In this document: piece by piece, positions 7,866 through 16,103 of the stretch
Numbering within the stretch: the stretch's first letter is position 1
Layout of the letters: every line of letters starts with the position of its first letter
Assembly: GCA_023665325.1 (NCBI GenBank)
Contig: JAMPED010000021.1
Coordinates: forward strand, 1 to 26,569
Direction: 5' to 3'
From: Acetobacter sp.
GTDB lineage: Bacteria; Pseudomonadota; Alphaproteobacteria; RF32; CAG-239
Length of the DNA: 26,569 bases
Position numbers and translations under genes: made by a program
The notes under the pieces: generated by a model
The model's input: the letters and a program-made list of their open reading frames with translations, nothing else
What the model was told of the DNA's origin: nothing
The model's database searches: none

Positions 7866-9713
7866 TTGAGCGTAAAATGTATTCTTACAGAGCAAGGCGG
7901 CAAGGGTGGCGGTGGTACCTCAATCGTTCTCCAGAAGATTGAAGTAACTACTCAGCCAACTAAGACTAGCTATTATGCAGATGACAGTTTCAATAAGGCT
8001 GGAATGGTAGTAACCGCGTCATATGGTTTAGCCAATAGCGCGGCAGTTATCACTACAGCAGATGTAACTGGTAGTTGTACGATTACGCCAGACCCGCTAA
8101 CTGATGGTACCACTAAGGTAACTATTAGTTACAGCGAGAATGGTGTTACCCAGACTACTACTTGCAACATCACTGTCTCTCCAAAGCTAAGAAGTATTGC
8201 CGCGACTGCGCCAACCACCGAGTATGAGTACGGCGGCACGTTCCCAGCTAACTATAACGTTACTGCTACATACTCCAACGGTACTACCAAGACTGTTAGC
8301 GCAACTTGCTCCAACCGCAATCTAAACGCTGTAGGTAGTCACACCATCACCTTGAGTTACACAGACACAGGAGTTACTAAGACTACGACTATTACCATTG
8401 ATGTAAAGCGTAAGAAAGTAGCAAAGCCCGCCCTGAAGTCTGCATACTCTAGTTACGTCGGCAAGTATACTGGCGGTGTCTATAATATCAATAGTTCTAC
8501 CTATCTTGATAATTATAGCGATACCTACTATACTGCTACGGGTAATACCCAGACTAACGCGAACGGTAGCGGCGCCGCATACACTATGACGTGTAAGCTT
8601 ACCGCAAATTATCGTTGGAGTGACGGCACTACCACAGATGTCACAATCTCTTGGAAGATTGAGCAAGCAGACCGTACTATCTCAGGATTGTCTGATATAG
8701 TAATTAGCGGTGGAAGCAGTCTAACTCAAACCTTAACTCCATCCGTATCTCAAAGTGGTGGTACTTGGAGCAAGACTCCTGCATCTATCACTGGTCTTTC
8801 TACTTTCTCTATTGATTCCAGCACTGGTAAGATTACTATGACTGGTAACGGTTCTACTGTTATTGGTGCAACAACAGTCACAGTAACTATCTCTGCAAGT
8901 GGTAACTATAAGGCGGCAAGTGCTACCTTTAAAGTAAGCGCGTCTTATTTTAACTGGCCATCTGTTACAGATGACAATGCGGAGAATCCTCCTACTGGAA
9001 CCGCGGATTGGTGGACCGGTCTTCAAGGCTGGCTAAAGACTGCAACAACAGCTCAGAAGCAAAAGGCTTTAGGTAAGAAGGTTAAGGTAACTCTTTCTGC
9101 CGCGGTACTTGGTACTACAACTCACTATGTACGTTGTATTGGTTATGACTGCGATGGAGCTAATACTCTTACCTTTGAGACTATGAATACTCTTGCTGAA
9201 TACACCGCATTTAGTGCTTCTAGTGCCCTATGGGTCGATGGAAGCACAGATTCTACAGCAAGAGCTAAGTGCAAAGAGTATTATAATGCTTTTCCCGGAA
9301 AAAATGCCATCCGCTCAGTAAATAAACGGTACTGTTCGGTACAAAATGGTAGTATGACAAATTCTGCAGATAAAACTTATGAAGAGACTTGTTTCTTAGT
9401 AAGTATCTGTGAACGTGGGTACTCGCAAGCGAATGGTTATGCTTCTTCTCAAGAAGAGTTCGCAGTAGAAAATACCTCTAAAACTCCTTATCAGTATTTT
9501 ACTGGTAATGATAGAAGAGGTAAATATAAAGGGACTGATACAGACCCTGAAGGCAAGACTTCTGGACTCACAGGATATCCCTGGACTCGGTCGCGCGTTT
9601 ACGACAATGCGAACAACGTGTGCCGTGTCGGCTACGACGGGATCGCGACCGGCAGCGGCTACTACGGCAGCACTGGGCTGGCCCCTGCTTTCGCCATAAA
9701 ACCAGCAGCATAA
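7866..9713 (+). CDS. DGR target protein: Ig-like plus C-type-lectin-fold adhesin (615 aa)
   Basis: The start is TTG, 9 bases after AAGGAGG; translation begins (M)SVKCILTEQGGKGGGG. Residues about 20-105 and 107-182 are two bacterial Ig-like (Big_3-type) domains with KTSYYADDSFNKAGM and TTEYEYGGTFPANYNV. A Ser/Thr/Gly-rich stalk leads to a C-terminal domain from about residue 400 (KVKVTLSAAVLG, CFLVSICERGY, YFTGNDRRGKYK, YPWTRSR, LAPAFAI). This is typical of the C-type-lectin-like DUF6273 domain used by DGR variable proteins. The last 40 residues contain the variable repeat (9587-9687). The gene has no TAG in 615 codons. It likely forms a diversified receptor-binding tip on the tail. The Avd-like and RT genes follow in the same orientation. 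Confidence 0.9.
   Translation: MSVKCILTEQGGKGGGGTSIVLQKIEVTTQPTKTSYYADDSFNKAGMVVTASYGLANSAAVITTADVTGSCTITPDPLTDGTTKVTISYSENGVTQTTTCNITVSPKLRSIAATAPTTEYEYGGTFPANYNVTATYSNGTTKTVSATCSNRNLNAVGSHTITLSYTDTGVTKTTTITIDVKRKKVAKPALKSAYSSYVGKYTGGVYNINSSTYLDNYSDTYYTATGNTQTNANGSGAAYTMTCKLTANYRWSDGTTTDVTISWKIEQADRTISGLSDIVISGGSSLTQTLTPSVSQSGGTWSKTPASITGLSTFSIDSSTGKITMTGNGSTVIGATTVTVTISASGNYKAASATFKVSASYFNWPSVTDDNAENPPTGTADWWTGLQGWLKTATTAQKQKALGKKVKVTLSAAVLGTTTHYVRCIGYDCDGANTLTFETMNTLAEYTAFSASSALWVDGSTDSTARAKCKEYYNAFPGKNAIRSVNKRYCSVQNGSMTNSADKTYEETCFLVSICERGYSQANGYASSQEEFAVENTSKTPYQYFTGNDRRGKYKGTDTDPEGKTSGLTGYPWTRSRVYDNANNVCRVGYDGIATGSGYYGSTGLAPAFAIKPAA
9587..9687 (+). repeat. DGR variable repeat (VR)
   Basis: This 101-base segment aligns without gaps to the template repeat at 10373-10473. 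There are 20 mismatches and every one is at an adenine of the template (A to G, T or C). Of 17 AAY codons in the template, 14 are changed here and three remain. The 3' end GGGCTGGCCCCTG is identical in both, as expected for the initiation-of-homing region. It encodes residues about 574-607 of the adhesin. Confidence 0.95.
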
Positions 9714-9746
9714 CAACAAAAGTGAAAATGTCAGCAAAATTGTTCT

Positions 9747-9785
9747 AAAAAAATATCTGCCGTTTGGGCAACGGCAGATATTTTA
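9747..9785 (+). terminator. Hairpin downstream of the VR gene
   Basis: A perfect stem of at least 14 bp (AAATATCTGCCGTT at 9751-9764 with 9770-9783), loop TGGGC, is followed by a short T-rich tail. It lies about 60 bases after the VR end. It can act as terminator or attenuator before the Avd gene. In the Bordetella phage DGR a hairpin just after the VR helps target recognition, so a second role here is possible. Confidence 0.75.
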
Positions 9786-9826
9786 TCTATTTTGAAAGTT
9801 AAGTATAGTGAAAGAAGGTGTATTAC

Positions 9827-10330
9827 TTGTCCGTAAAGAAGAAAGATAGGCACGTTTCAAAGTCGGAATGCCTCAACCAAACACGAGTGCTTGTTTAGTA
9901 TATTCTTGTACTAACAAGGCCTAGAATATAGCACGATGATGGTAAGGAGACTAAACCTGGAATTCTTGGTGAAGGGCAGCCCTACATTGCTTTCGGTGCC
10001 GACATCTTCAAGTGCGGCAAGGCTATCCATGCTAATTGTTACCAAGCACTTGAAATTTACCTCAAAGATGAGGATACTCTCGCTTCTCGCCGAAAGTATT
10101 TCAAGGTAGCCATTGAGTATTGTGATAGTATCATGCGTTTAATTGATTTATGCATCTTCCAATACGCTCAGAATAACAAGAAAAAGCGTAAATCTTTCGA
10201 GCATTTAGCTCGATTGACTCGTAATGTTAAAGTGACATTACAAGATAGATTAAATAGAGATAAGTTAATCTACGAACATCAGAAAGAGAAAAGAAGAAAC
10301 AGACCAGCCAAAGAGAAGCGCACGGCATAA
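9827..10330 (+). CDS. avd: DGR accessory protein, Avd-like (167 aa)
   Basis: The best start is TTG after GAAGG; (M)SVKKKDRHVSKSE is the kind of N-terminus seen in Avd-type proteins of gut DGRs. Two TAGs (Gln) are in frame, and TAA ends the gene. The protein is basic and mostly helical: helices with CLNQTRVLVQYILVL, AIHANCYQALEIYLKD, RRKYFKVAIEYCDSIMRLID and a Lys/Arg-rich C-terminal helix fit a four-helix bundle. Avd forms a pentamer that binds the reverse transcriptase and the template RNA and is needed for mutagenic homing; this is known from the family. It lies between the VR gene and the template, the usual place. The length is somewhat above the typical 115-130 residues. The call rests on context plus helical pattern. 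Confidence 0.75.
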
Positions 10331-10372
10331 AGGCTTTTCTTTTTCTGTTCTATAGTTAGAATCTATATCCTT

Positions 10373-10473
10373 TCGGTCGCGCAATTACAACAATGCGAAC
10401 AACGTGTGCAATGTCAACAACAACGGGAACGCGAACAACAACAACTACAACAACAGCAATGGGCTGGCCCCTG
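10373..10473 (+). repeat. DGR template repeat (TR)
   Basis: This 101-base A-rich repeat pairs with the VR at 9587-9687. In the adhesin frame it would read mostly Asn codons (17 AAY), because adenines are the mutated positions. AAC and AAT cannot become stop codons by changing the adenines, so diversification is safe. It is non-coding and lies 42 bases after the Avd gene, upstream of the reverse transcriptase, and is expected to be transcribed as the template RNA. Confidence 0.95.
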
Positions 10474-10489
10474 ATTAGATGGAGCTTTT

Positions 10490-10829
10490 CGCGTTGCAAG
10501 CTGAGCGCCGTTAGGCGCGAAAGCGAGCAACAACCTAAAGTGCCCCAGAGTATATTATGTCCATCTATTATCGGTTTACTCTGGATTGCATTGCCCTACG
10601 GGGCAAGAAGTTAAATTAAATGAGTAAATTGATTTCGCCTATAAGGAGATTTGTGGCCTTGCCGCAGTTACACTTATAGAGAACGTATTTTAATATACTA
10701 TAGGTAGATATGCCTTTCATCTAAGGAGATTCTAACTATTTTAGTCTGACGCAGGACTAGATAAATTACGACTATAGATGCGCAAACCCGTGAGGAGTGC
10801 GCTAAAACTATACGATAGGAGGAAGGTCC
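10490..10829 (+). ncRNA. Structured non-coding region between TR and RT (probable DGR RNA 3' part)
   Basis: No convincing gene is present in this 340-base stretch. Hairpins are GCGCC-GTTA-GGCGC (10505-10518), nested in a longer pairing of CTTTTCGCG with CGCGAAAG; CCAGAGTA with TACTCTGG (10545-10552 with 10577-10584); and TTGCCC-TACG-GGGCAA (10591-10606), a stable UNCG-type tetraloop. In studied DGRs the RNA just 3' of the TR primes and guides cDNA synthesis with RT and Avd. The same role is inferred here. The last 15 bases hold the RT ribosome site (AGGAGG). Confidence 0.6.
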
Positions 10830-12035
10830 ATGGGTGGAGACACCTTCCGGAGTTTTAGTGGCTTTGACTCCTTATATGACGCCTCTTATAAAGTTTGCCG
10901 CAATGTTAGATGGAAAGATAGTGTTATAAACTTTGAGGAATCAAGAATAGACACTATACTTCGTACAGAAGAAGATTTGCGAAATAACGAATATGTGTAG
11001 CTTGCATTTAGCTGCTTTTCCGTTATCGAGCGCGGCAAACAGCGAGACATTAGAGCGTGTCATATTGATGACAGACTGGTATAGAACGCCTTATGTGAGG
11101 TGGCGCTTTTACCAGAAATCACCCCTAAGTTCGTTTATGATAATTGTGCAACTTTGAAAGGCAAAGGTATTGATTTTGCTTTAAAGCGAGCCAGAAAGCA
11201 TTTACAAGCTGCTCATAGAGCTTATGGATTTGGAAAAGACTTTTATGGTGCGAGAATTGATATACGTAAGTATTTTGATTCTATAGACCATGAAGCCTTA
11301 AAAGCTATCGCTAAAACGGTTATTAAGGAAGAAGCAATTTATAATTTAGTTGCTTATTTCATTGGTACATTTGCTTTTAAGCTAACTCACGATAAATAGC
11401 CTATCCCAGGTAAGATATACTACATCGCTAAGGATAAGAAATATGTGAGAACAAGAGCAAAGAAGTTTAAGCAAAACCGCAAGTATTATGAATATGATGA
11501 AAAGAGCCTTGGGCTTGGTAGTCAGACCTCATAGTTATTAGCACTTTTAGCCTTGAATGAAGTTGACCATTTTATCAAAGAGAAGCTTCATATCAAGTTT
11601 TATGGTCGTTATATGGACGACTTATATCTTCTTCACGATGACCCTCATTACTTAAATTATTGTTTAGAGGAAATTGAGAAGAAGCTTCGAGAGGTAGGAT
11701 TAGAAATGAATGGTAAGAAAAGTTACATTTCAATAATTCATCCAATCGGAGAAGATGGTAAGAAGAAAGCGCCATTTAAGTATCTTAAGTGGAACTTCTA
11801 CTTAACGAACACGAATCGTATTATCCAAGTGCCTTTTAAAGAAAAGATAGCTAAATAGCGTAGAAAGCTTCGTAAGATGTCTGAACGCTGGAAAGCTGGC
11901 TTAATATCCACCGAGGACATTCAAACGTCTTATCAAGGTTGGAGAGCTCACATAGCGAAAGGCACAACCTTCTATGTGCTTTAGGAAATGGATAATTACT
12001 TCCACTCATTATTTAAAGGGGTTGAAATAAAATGA
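10830..12035 (+). CDS. DGR reverse transcriptase (401 aa, six TAG codons)
   Basis: The ATG follows AGGAGG and the frame ends in TGA. Six TAGs (codons 57, 85, 190, 235, 343 and 385) are read as Gln; under the standard code no catalytic protein can be made. RT motifs are in order: RIDIRKYFDSIDH (catalytic Asp144), GLGSQTSQ (motif 4, ending at codon 235) and YMDD at 261-264. The GxxxSQ form of motif 4 is diagnostic of DGR RTs rather than group II intron or retroviral ones. Its Gln is the TAG at 11532-11534. A thumb-like region (KYLKWNFYLTN) follows, and no maturase or endonuclease domain is seen. It copies the TR RNA with errors at adenines. The next gene overlaps by ATGA, so the two are translationally coupled. 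Confidence 0.95.
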
Positions 12036-12712
12036 TGTATCTTTTGCTTAATCGTGAGAATGTGGTAGTTGACATTCTTGAGCGTCCAAGATATTTAAAG
12101 CTACAAGCCTCTTCAGGTATTGTCATCGCCTGTGAGGAATCTGAAGGCACTGGGGTTATTGGCTCTGATGATAACACTCATTATACATTAGTTAGAGCCG
12201 ATGCTACTAACAGTCCTGACGCCGTTGTAGTCATGGCTGTAGAAGAACTCCCATCTGACGTCATCGCTGGTAAAACTCGCTTGAATGGTGAAACTGGCGA
12301 GTTTGAACCTCGCTATACTTTAGAAGAGATTCAAACTATGAAGCAGGAAGAGAATAAGGCTGCGTTCGCAGCTTATTTAGCTTCTCACCCAATGACTTGG
12401 GTCGATGGGAAAACATACGGGATTACGCAAGAGGACCAGAGCGAGATTAGTCTGAATCTTGCCCAATATTCTATTGCGGTTTAGGCGGGCGTTGACACCC
12501 CAATCCTAGAATGGCACGCCACTCATGAAGAGTGTGCGCCATGGACAGTCGAGCAATTAACAGCGCTAAGCTTGGCTATTAGTGCGGCAGTTTATCCGTA
12601 CTACCATCAGATGCAAGAATATAAGACTCGTATCTTTGGAGCTACCTCTACTGAGGAAGTTGAAGCTATTGAGTGTGTATTTGGTGAAACAGAAGAAGAA
12701 GTTTCTGAATAA
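12032..12712 (+). CDS. DUF4376-like tail-associated protein (226 aa)
   Basis: The ATG overlaps the stop of the reverse transcriptase gene (ATGA), implying coupled translation. One TAG (12482-12484) is read as Gln, which joins an N-terminal 150-residue part to a C-terminal helical part. The N-terminal domain (MMYLLLNRENVVVDILERP) is beta-rich; residues about 110-210 (ENKAAFAAYLASHPMTWVDG, WTVEQLTALSLAISAAVYP) resemble the DUF4376 domain of phage tail-fibre-linked proteins. It may assist folding or attachment of the diversified adhesin; this is inferred from its place at the end of the DGR operon and its similarity in layout to the product of 6010-6675. A terminator follows. Confidence 0.7.
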
Positions 12713-12718
12713 ATAAAC

Positions 12719-12752
12719 GTAGGCCGAGGCTAAATGTCTCGGCCTATTTTGT
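12719..12752 (+). terminator. Terminator at the end of the DGR operon
   Basis: The stem AGGCCGAG (12721-12728) pairs with CTCGGCCT (12738-12745), extended by one T-A pair, and is followed by ATTTTGT. It lies 8 bases after the stop of the DUF4376-like gene. Confidence 0.75.
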
Positions 12753-12772
12753 GTTATATGGAGGTATATAGC

Positions 12773-13189
12773 ATGAAGAAATTTGGTGAAAATCTAATTC
12801 TATTCTTATTTATGGGATTAGCTTATTTTGGTATTGAGATTCTGTGGCGTGGACATTCTCACTGGACGATGATTGTGGTAGGCGGCCTATGCGGCTTATC
12901 AATAGGAATCCTAAATGAGAATATGTCGTGGGATTTGTCGCTATTGCGGCAAGCCCTATATGGTGCAGGTCTAGTCACTCTAATTGAGTTTGCGGCAGGA
13001 TGTATCTTAAATCTTAAGCTAGGTTTAGGCATTTGGGATTATTCTAATTTGCCGCTAAATATAATGGGGCAAATTTGCTTACCATTTACTATTGCGTGGT
13101 TTGGTTTATCTTTAATAGCTATCTTCCTTGATGATTATTTGCGGTGGAAGTGGTTTGGAGAAGAGAAGCCTCACTATCACTGGATATGA
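12773..13189 (+). CDS. Integral membrane protein, CmpB/ABC-transporter type IV-like (138 aa)
   Basis: The start MKKFGENLILFLFMG is chosen because GGAGG stands just before it; an upstream ATG at 12734 lies inside the terminator. Four hydrophobic segments can be seen (about residues 7-24, 31-47, 63-82 and 100-120). The stretches LGLGIWDYSNLPLNIMGQI and FLDDYLRWKWFGEEKPHYHW resemble a small putative membrane family (PF06541-like) common in Firmicutes and their phages. Its function is unknown; a holin-like or superinfection-related role is possible but not shown. It stands alone between two terminators, so it may be an independently expressed accessory gene. It has no TAG and ends in TGA. Confidence 0.65.
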   Translation: MKKFGENLILFLFMGLAYFGIEILWRGHSHWTMIVVGGLCGLSIGILNENMSWDLSLLRQALYGAGLVTLIEFAAGCILNLKLGLGIWDYSNLPLNIMGQICLPFTIAWFGLSLIAIFLDDYLRWKWFGEEKPHYHWI

Positions 13190-13190
13190 A

Positions 13191-13232
13191 AAGAAGCCAG
13201 CTGGAAAAATTTTCCAGCTGGCTTCTTTTTTT
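13191..13232 (+). terminator. Very strong terminator after the membrane protein gene
   Basis: A nearly perfect palindrome pairs AGAAGCCAGCTGGAAAA with TTTTCCAGCTGGCTTCT around a single A; in practice a stem of about 14 bp with a small loop. It is followed by a run of T. The symmetry also gives an A-run upstream. Confidence 0.9.
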
Positions 13233-13268
13233 TGTTTATATGCCTTAACCTTGCTTGCCCCAAAATTT

Positions 13269-13327
13269 TTCCCAAATTTTTTGGCAAAACGGGAAAATCA
13301 TCCATAGATGAAACTCATATATCTATG
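13269..13327 (+). promoter_or_regulatory. Two-box intergenic motif, copy B
   Basis: Box 1 TTCCCAAATTTTTTGGCA (13269-13286) and box 2 AAACTCATATATCTATG (13311-13327) match copy A on the minus strand at 5944-6002 with exactly the same spacing; 17 of 18 and 16 of 17 bases agree while the spacer does not. It lies after a strong terminator and 40 bases before the first gene of a late-gene cluster, where a promoter is expected. CCATAGAT and ATCTATGG around box 2 are also an inverted repeat. Confidence 0.55.
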
Positions 13328-13367
13328 GAAACCCTGGAAGAAAACTATAAGAGAAAGGTTGAAAACA

Positions 13368-13808
13368 ATGGCAAATTATCCTCCCTACCAAGGTTATATG
13401 CAGCAATCTATGATGCCTATGATGACACCATAGCCACGGCCGCAACCATATATGGTAGAACAAAACTATCCGGTGATTAAAGGGCGTCCCGTATCTTCCT
13501 TTGAAGAAGCAAGAGCTAGTATGATTGACTTCGATGGGTCAGTCTTTTATTTTCCAGACCTGGCAAATCAGAAAATCTACACCAAGCAAATAAATCTTGA
13601 TGGAACTCCTTCTATTAAGATTTATGAACTTGCGGCAATGCCTGCTCAGTCAGTTCCAGTTGCAGCTGAAACTGCTGATTTAGTCACCAAAGAAGAGTTT
13701 GATAAGACCGTAGAAAATCTATTGCAGTAGATTTCCGCGCTTAAAAACTCTTATTCTGCGCCCGTTGCAGCGGGGCCGCAAGAACCAGCATCAGACTTTA
13801 AATTTTAA
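13368..13808 (+). CDS. Small Pro/Met/Gln-rich phage protein, unknown function (146 aa)
   Basis: The ATG follows GAGAAAGG. Two TAGs (Gln) join the N-terminal tail MANYPPYQGYMQQSMMPMM, a compact middle domain (VIKGRPVSSFEEARASMIDF, FYFPDLANQKIYTK) and a C-terminal coiled-coil segment (TKEEFDKTVENLLQQISAL). It is the first gene of the 13368-16429 cluster and ends 18 bases before the next start. The order of flexible N-terminus, beta domain and coiled coil is common in small phage structural or scaffolding proteins, but I do not recognise a defined family. The second TAG directly follows a CAG codon. Confidence 0.7.
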
Positions 13809-13826
13809 TAAAAGGAGAGATAAATC

Positions 13827-14075
13827 ATGCAGATGAATCCCAATATGATGCGTTTGATGTAGATGATGAAAACGTCAGGCAATCCTCGAGAAATGGTCAT
13901 GAATATGCTTAATGACCAAGCTCAAAATAATCCTATGCTCACTAACTTGCTTTCTCTTGCTAAGGAGGGTAAGACTGGCAATATTGAGGATATTGCTAGA
14001 AATATGCTAAAGAGTTAGGGACTAGACTTCGATAAAGAATTCAGCGCCTTTAAGTAGATGCTTGGATTCAAATAA
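13827..14075 (+). CDS. Small Met/Asn-rich helical phage protein (82 aa)
   Basis: The ATG follows AAAGGAGAG. Three TAGs (codons 12, 66 and 77) must be read as Gln to reach TAA at 14073; without this the gene would be 11 codons long. The sequence begins MQMNPNMMRLM and is helical throughout, rich in Met, Asn, Lys and Leu, with no membrane segment. It sits in the late cluster with 18-base gaps on both sides and good ribosome sites. Similar small proteins occur beside the following Gly/Cys-rich gene in other gut phages as far as I recall. Function is unknown. Confidence 0.7.
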
Positions 14076-14093
14076 TAATTAGGAGGTAAAACT

Positions 14094-14927
14094 ATGTTTA
14101 ACACTAATGGTGGAGGTTATAGTCTGTCTGATATTGCAGCTGTAACTGGTAGTAATGGTCGTAGCGGTGGCGACGGCTGGGGAGAAGGCGGAGGTGCCTG
14201 GTGGATTATTATCCTCTTCCTCTTCGTATTCTGCGGCTGGGGCAACGGCGGTTGGGGTGGTAATGGTAATAATGGCGGAGCAGGTTCTCCAACCTACCAA
14301 GGAACCACGACCCGCGAAGAGATTGCTTATGCCTTTGACATGAATGGCCTCGCCGATAGCACTCGCGCCATTCAGCAAGGTTTGTGTGATGGCTTCTATG
14401 CTATGAACACTGGCCTATTAACTCAAACTAATGGTATCAATAGTGCAGTATGTAACTTAGGATATCAGACACAGCAAGGCTTTAACGATATGGGTATGGC
14501 TATGCTAAATAACAATAACTCTCAGACTATTGCTATGATGCAGAATCAGAATGCTTTGCAGACTCAGCTCGCTCAGTGCTGCTGCGATAACCGCGCTGGC
14601 CAAAAGGATATTGAATATCAGATGGCTACTAATACTTGCTCTATCAATACTAACAATGCCAATAATACTCGTGATATTATTGACTCTCAGAATGCTGGCA
14701 CTCGTGCTATTCTAGAAGCTATTCAGCAAGGCAAGATTGACGCCATGCAAGATAAAATTGCCGCACTTACTGCTCAGAATACGCAACTTAGCTTTGCGGC
14801 TTCTCAGGCAGCTCAGAACAACTATCTTGTAGAACAGTTGCGTCCATGCCCAGTCCCTGCATATATTACCTGCAACCCTTGGGGTGGTCAGGTAGCATAT
14901 GGTAGCTGCAGTTCCTGCAACTGCTAA
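14094..14927 (+). CDS. Gly-rich, Cys-rich phage protein with membrane-like segment (277 aa)
   Basis: The ATG follows TTAGGAGGT and no TAG is used. Residues 1-30 are Gly/Ser-rich. Residues about 35-48 (WWIIILFLFVFCGW) are strongly hydrophobic, a membrane or virion-interior anchor. A second Gly/Asn-rich stretch follows. From residue 70 the protein is helical and Gln/Asn-rich, with heptad-like segments ending near residue 250. Cysteines cluster at CCCDNRAG and at the C-terminal end (CSSCNC). This is a recurrent unnamed family in gut Firmicutes phages, usually near structural genes. A minor virion or host-envelope-contact protein is the best guess from layout; no enzymatic motif is visible. Confidence 0.75.
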   Translation: MFNTNGGGYSLSDIAAVTGSNGRSGGDGWGEGGGAWWIIILFLFVFCGWGNGGWGGNGNNGGAGSPTYQGTTTREEIAYAFDMNGLADSTRAIQQGLCDGFYAMNTGLLTQTNGINSAVCNLGYQTQQGFNDMGMAMLNNNNSQTIAMMQNQNALQTQLAQCCCDNRAGQKDIEYQMATNTCSINTNNANNTRDIIDSQNAGTRAILEAIQQGKIDAMQDKIAALTAQNTQLSFAASQAAQNNYLVEQLRPCPVPAYITCNPWGGQVAYGSCSSCNC

Positions 14928-14952
14928 TTAACTAATATGGAGGTTATTAACT

Positions 14953-15372
14953 ATGGCTGAATTTACAGCAAATACAATTCAAACAGTAGCAGTAGGACAG
15001 AATATCCTCTTCACAGAGACTCCAGTAGAAGGATGCCGCTCTATCATACATAGAGCTGGTTCCGGTCTTGTAACCTTGCGCGGCAATACCGAACAATGCC
15101 GCGCAAGATTCAAGGCTTTCTTCAGCGGCAATATTGCTGTTCCTACTGGTTCAGATGGTCCTATCTCTTTAGCTATTGCTATTGATGGCGAGCCTATTGC
15201 TACATCTTCCGTTATTTCCAGTCCATTTGCAGTAGAGCAATATAATAATGTATCTACCGCAGTATTTATTGATGTTCCAAAGGGGTGTTGCTTCTCTATT
15301 GCAGTAGAGAATTCTGGTACAGTCCCTGTAAATGTGCAAAATGCAAATCTAATTGTTGAGAGGGTGGCATAA
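14953..15372 (+). CDS. Beta-rich small phage structural-like protein (139 aa)
   Basis: The ATG follows ATGGAGG. The product (MAEFTANTIQTVAVGQNILF, ending ANLIVERVA) has alternating hydrophobic strands and phrases such as SIIHRAGSGLVTLRG and YNNVSTAVFIDVPKGCCFSI, consistent with a compact jelly-roll or C1q/TNF-like fold; no TAG is used. It lies directly after the Gly/Cys-rich gene and its stop overlaps the next start (TAATG). Such proteins in gut phages are often capsid fibre or decoration-like, but the fold call is by eye only. I cannot assign a defined function. Confidence 0.7.
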   Translation: MAEFTANTIQTVAVGQNILFTETPVEGCRSIIHRAGSGLVTLRGNTEQCRARFKAFFSGNIAVPTGSDGPISLAIAIDGEPIATSSVISSPFAVEQYNNVSTAVFIDVPKGCCFSIAVENSGTVPVNVQNANLIVERVA

Positions 15373-16103
15373 TGGAAAGATTAAAATCAATGAAAGAAAC
15401 CTTGATGTCTTGCGTTCAAGGTTAGATGGGTAATCTCGCTAATACTGATACTAAAGAGTTGGGAGAAGCGGTTGATATGATTAAAGACCTCTCCGAAGCC
15501 ATTTATTATTGTCAATTAGCTAAGCAAATGGAAGAGCGAGAGAAAGAAGAAAAACAGCAAGGTCAAGAAAGACATCATCACCACTATTATACTGAAAAGT
15601 ATTATCCTTATCCTATTGAGTTTGAAGAAATGGGATATAATGACTACCGTGATATGGACAGAGGAATGGGTAGAATGTATTACCAAGGACGCGACTCTCA
15701 AGGTCGCTTTACTAGCGGTAGAGGAAATAGTGGCGGCCGCAGAAGTTACTACGAAGGTAGAAACTACTATGGCGGCGGCGGTGGCGGCTCTTCCTCTGGA
15801 GGCGGCAATGGCGGTTCTAGTGGAGGAGGAAACTCCGGTGGAGGTGGCGGCTCTCGTGGTTATGAAGAGAGACAATACCCAATGGAAATGAGAGACTATC
15901 GTGAAGGCTCAAGTCCAATGCGCCGCAGATATTACATGGAAGCAAAAGAATAGAATCAGGACCAGAAAGCTCAGATGGAAGAACTTGAGAAATATATGAA
16001 AGAGCTTTCTAAGGATATTACTGAAATGATTCAAGATGCTTCGCCAGAAGAGACCAATCTCTTAAAGCAGAAATTAACTACTCTGGTAGATAAAATTAAG
16101 TAA
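15372..16103 (+). CDS. Gly-rich and Arg/Tyr-rich phage protein with helical ends (243 aa)
   Basis: The start codon overlaps the previous stop (TAATG), and the end overlaps the next ATG the same way, so three genes are translationally coupled. Two TAGs are read as Gln. Residues 1-60 are helical and charged, followed by a His cluster (RHHHHYYTEKYYPYP). Residues about 100-180 are low complexity, rich in Gly, Ser, Arg and Tyr. The last 55 residues are again a charged helix. Despite the low-complexity middle the codon usage is normal. No known catalytic motif is visible. This type is repeatedly found in gut phages with the two preceding genes; the function is unknown. Confidence 0.75.

Noticed and set aside
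7621..7903. Two overlapping minus-strand ORFs of 80 residues
   Set aside because: They run through the terminator and inverted repeats, lack ribosome sites and show no protein-like pattern.
10393..10614. A coding ORF with long Thr runs over the TR
   Set aside because: It is an out-of-frame reading of the A-rich template repeat; no ribosome site and no family likeness.
10621..10729. A 32-codon ORF (MSKLISPIRR...) between TR and RT
   Set aside because: It has no good ribosome site, lies in the probable DGR RNA, and is too short to support.
10830..12035. Group II intron or retron reverse transcriptase
   Set aside because: No maturase or HNH domain, no intron or msr/msd structure; the SQ motif, YMDD and the VR/TR pair fix it as a DGR RT.
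15516..15891. Extra ORFs on both strands within the Gly-rich gene
   Set aside because: They arise from low-complexity GGC/GGT codons read in other frames; only the + frame from 15372 has coupling and intact ends.
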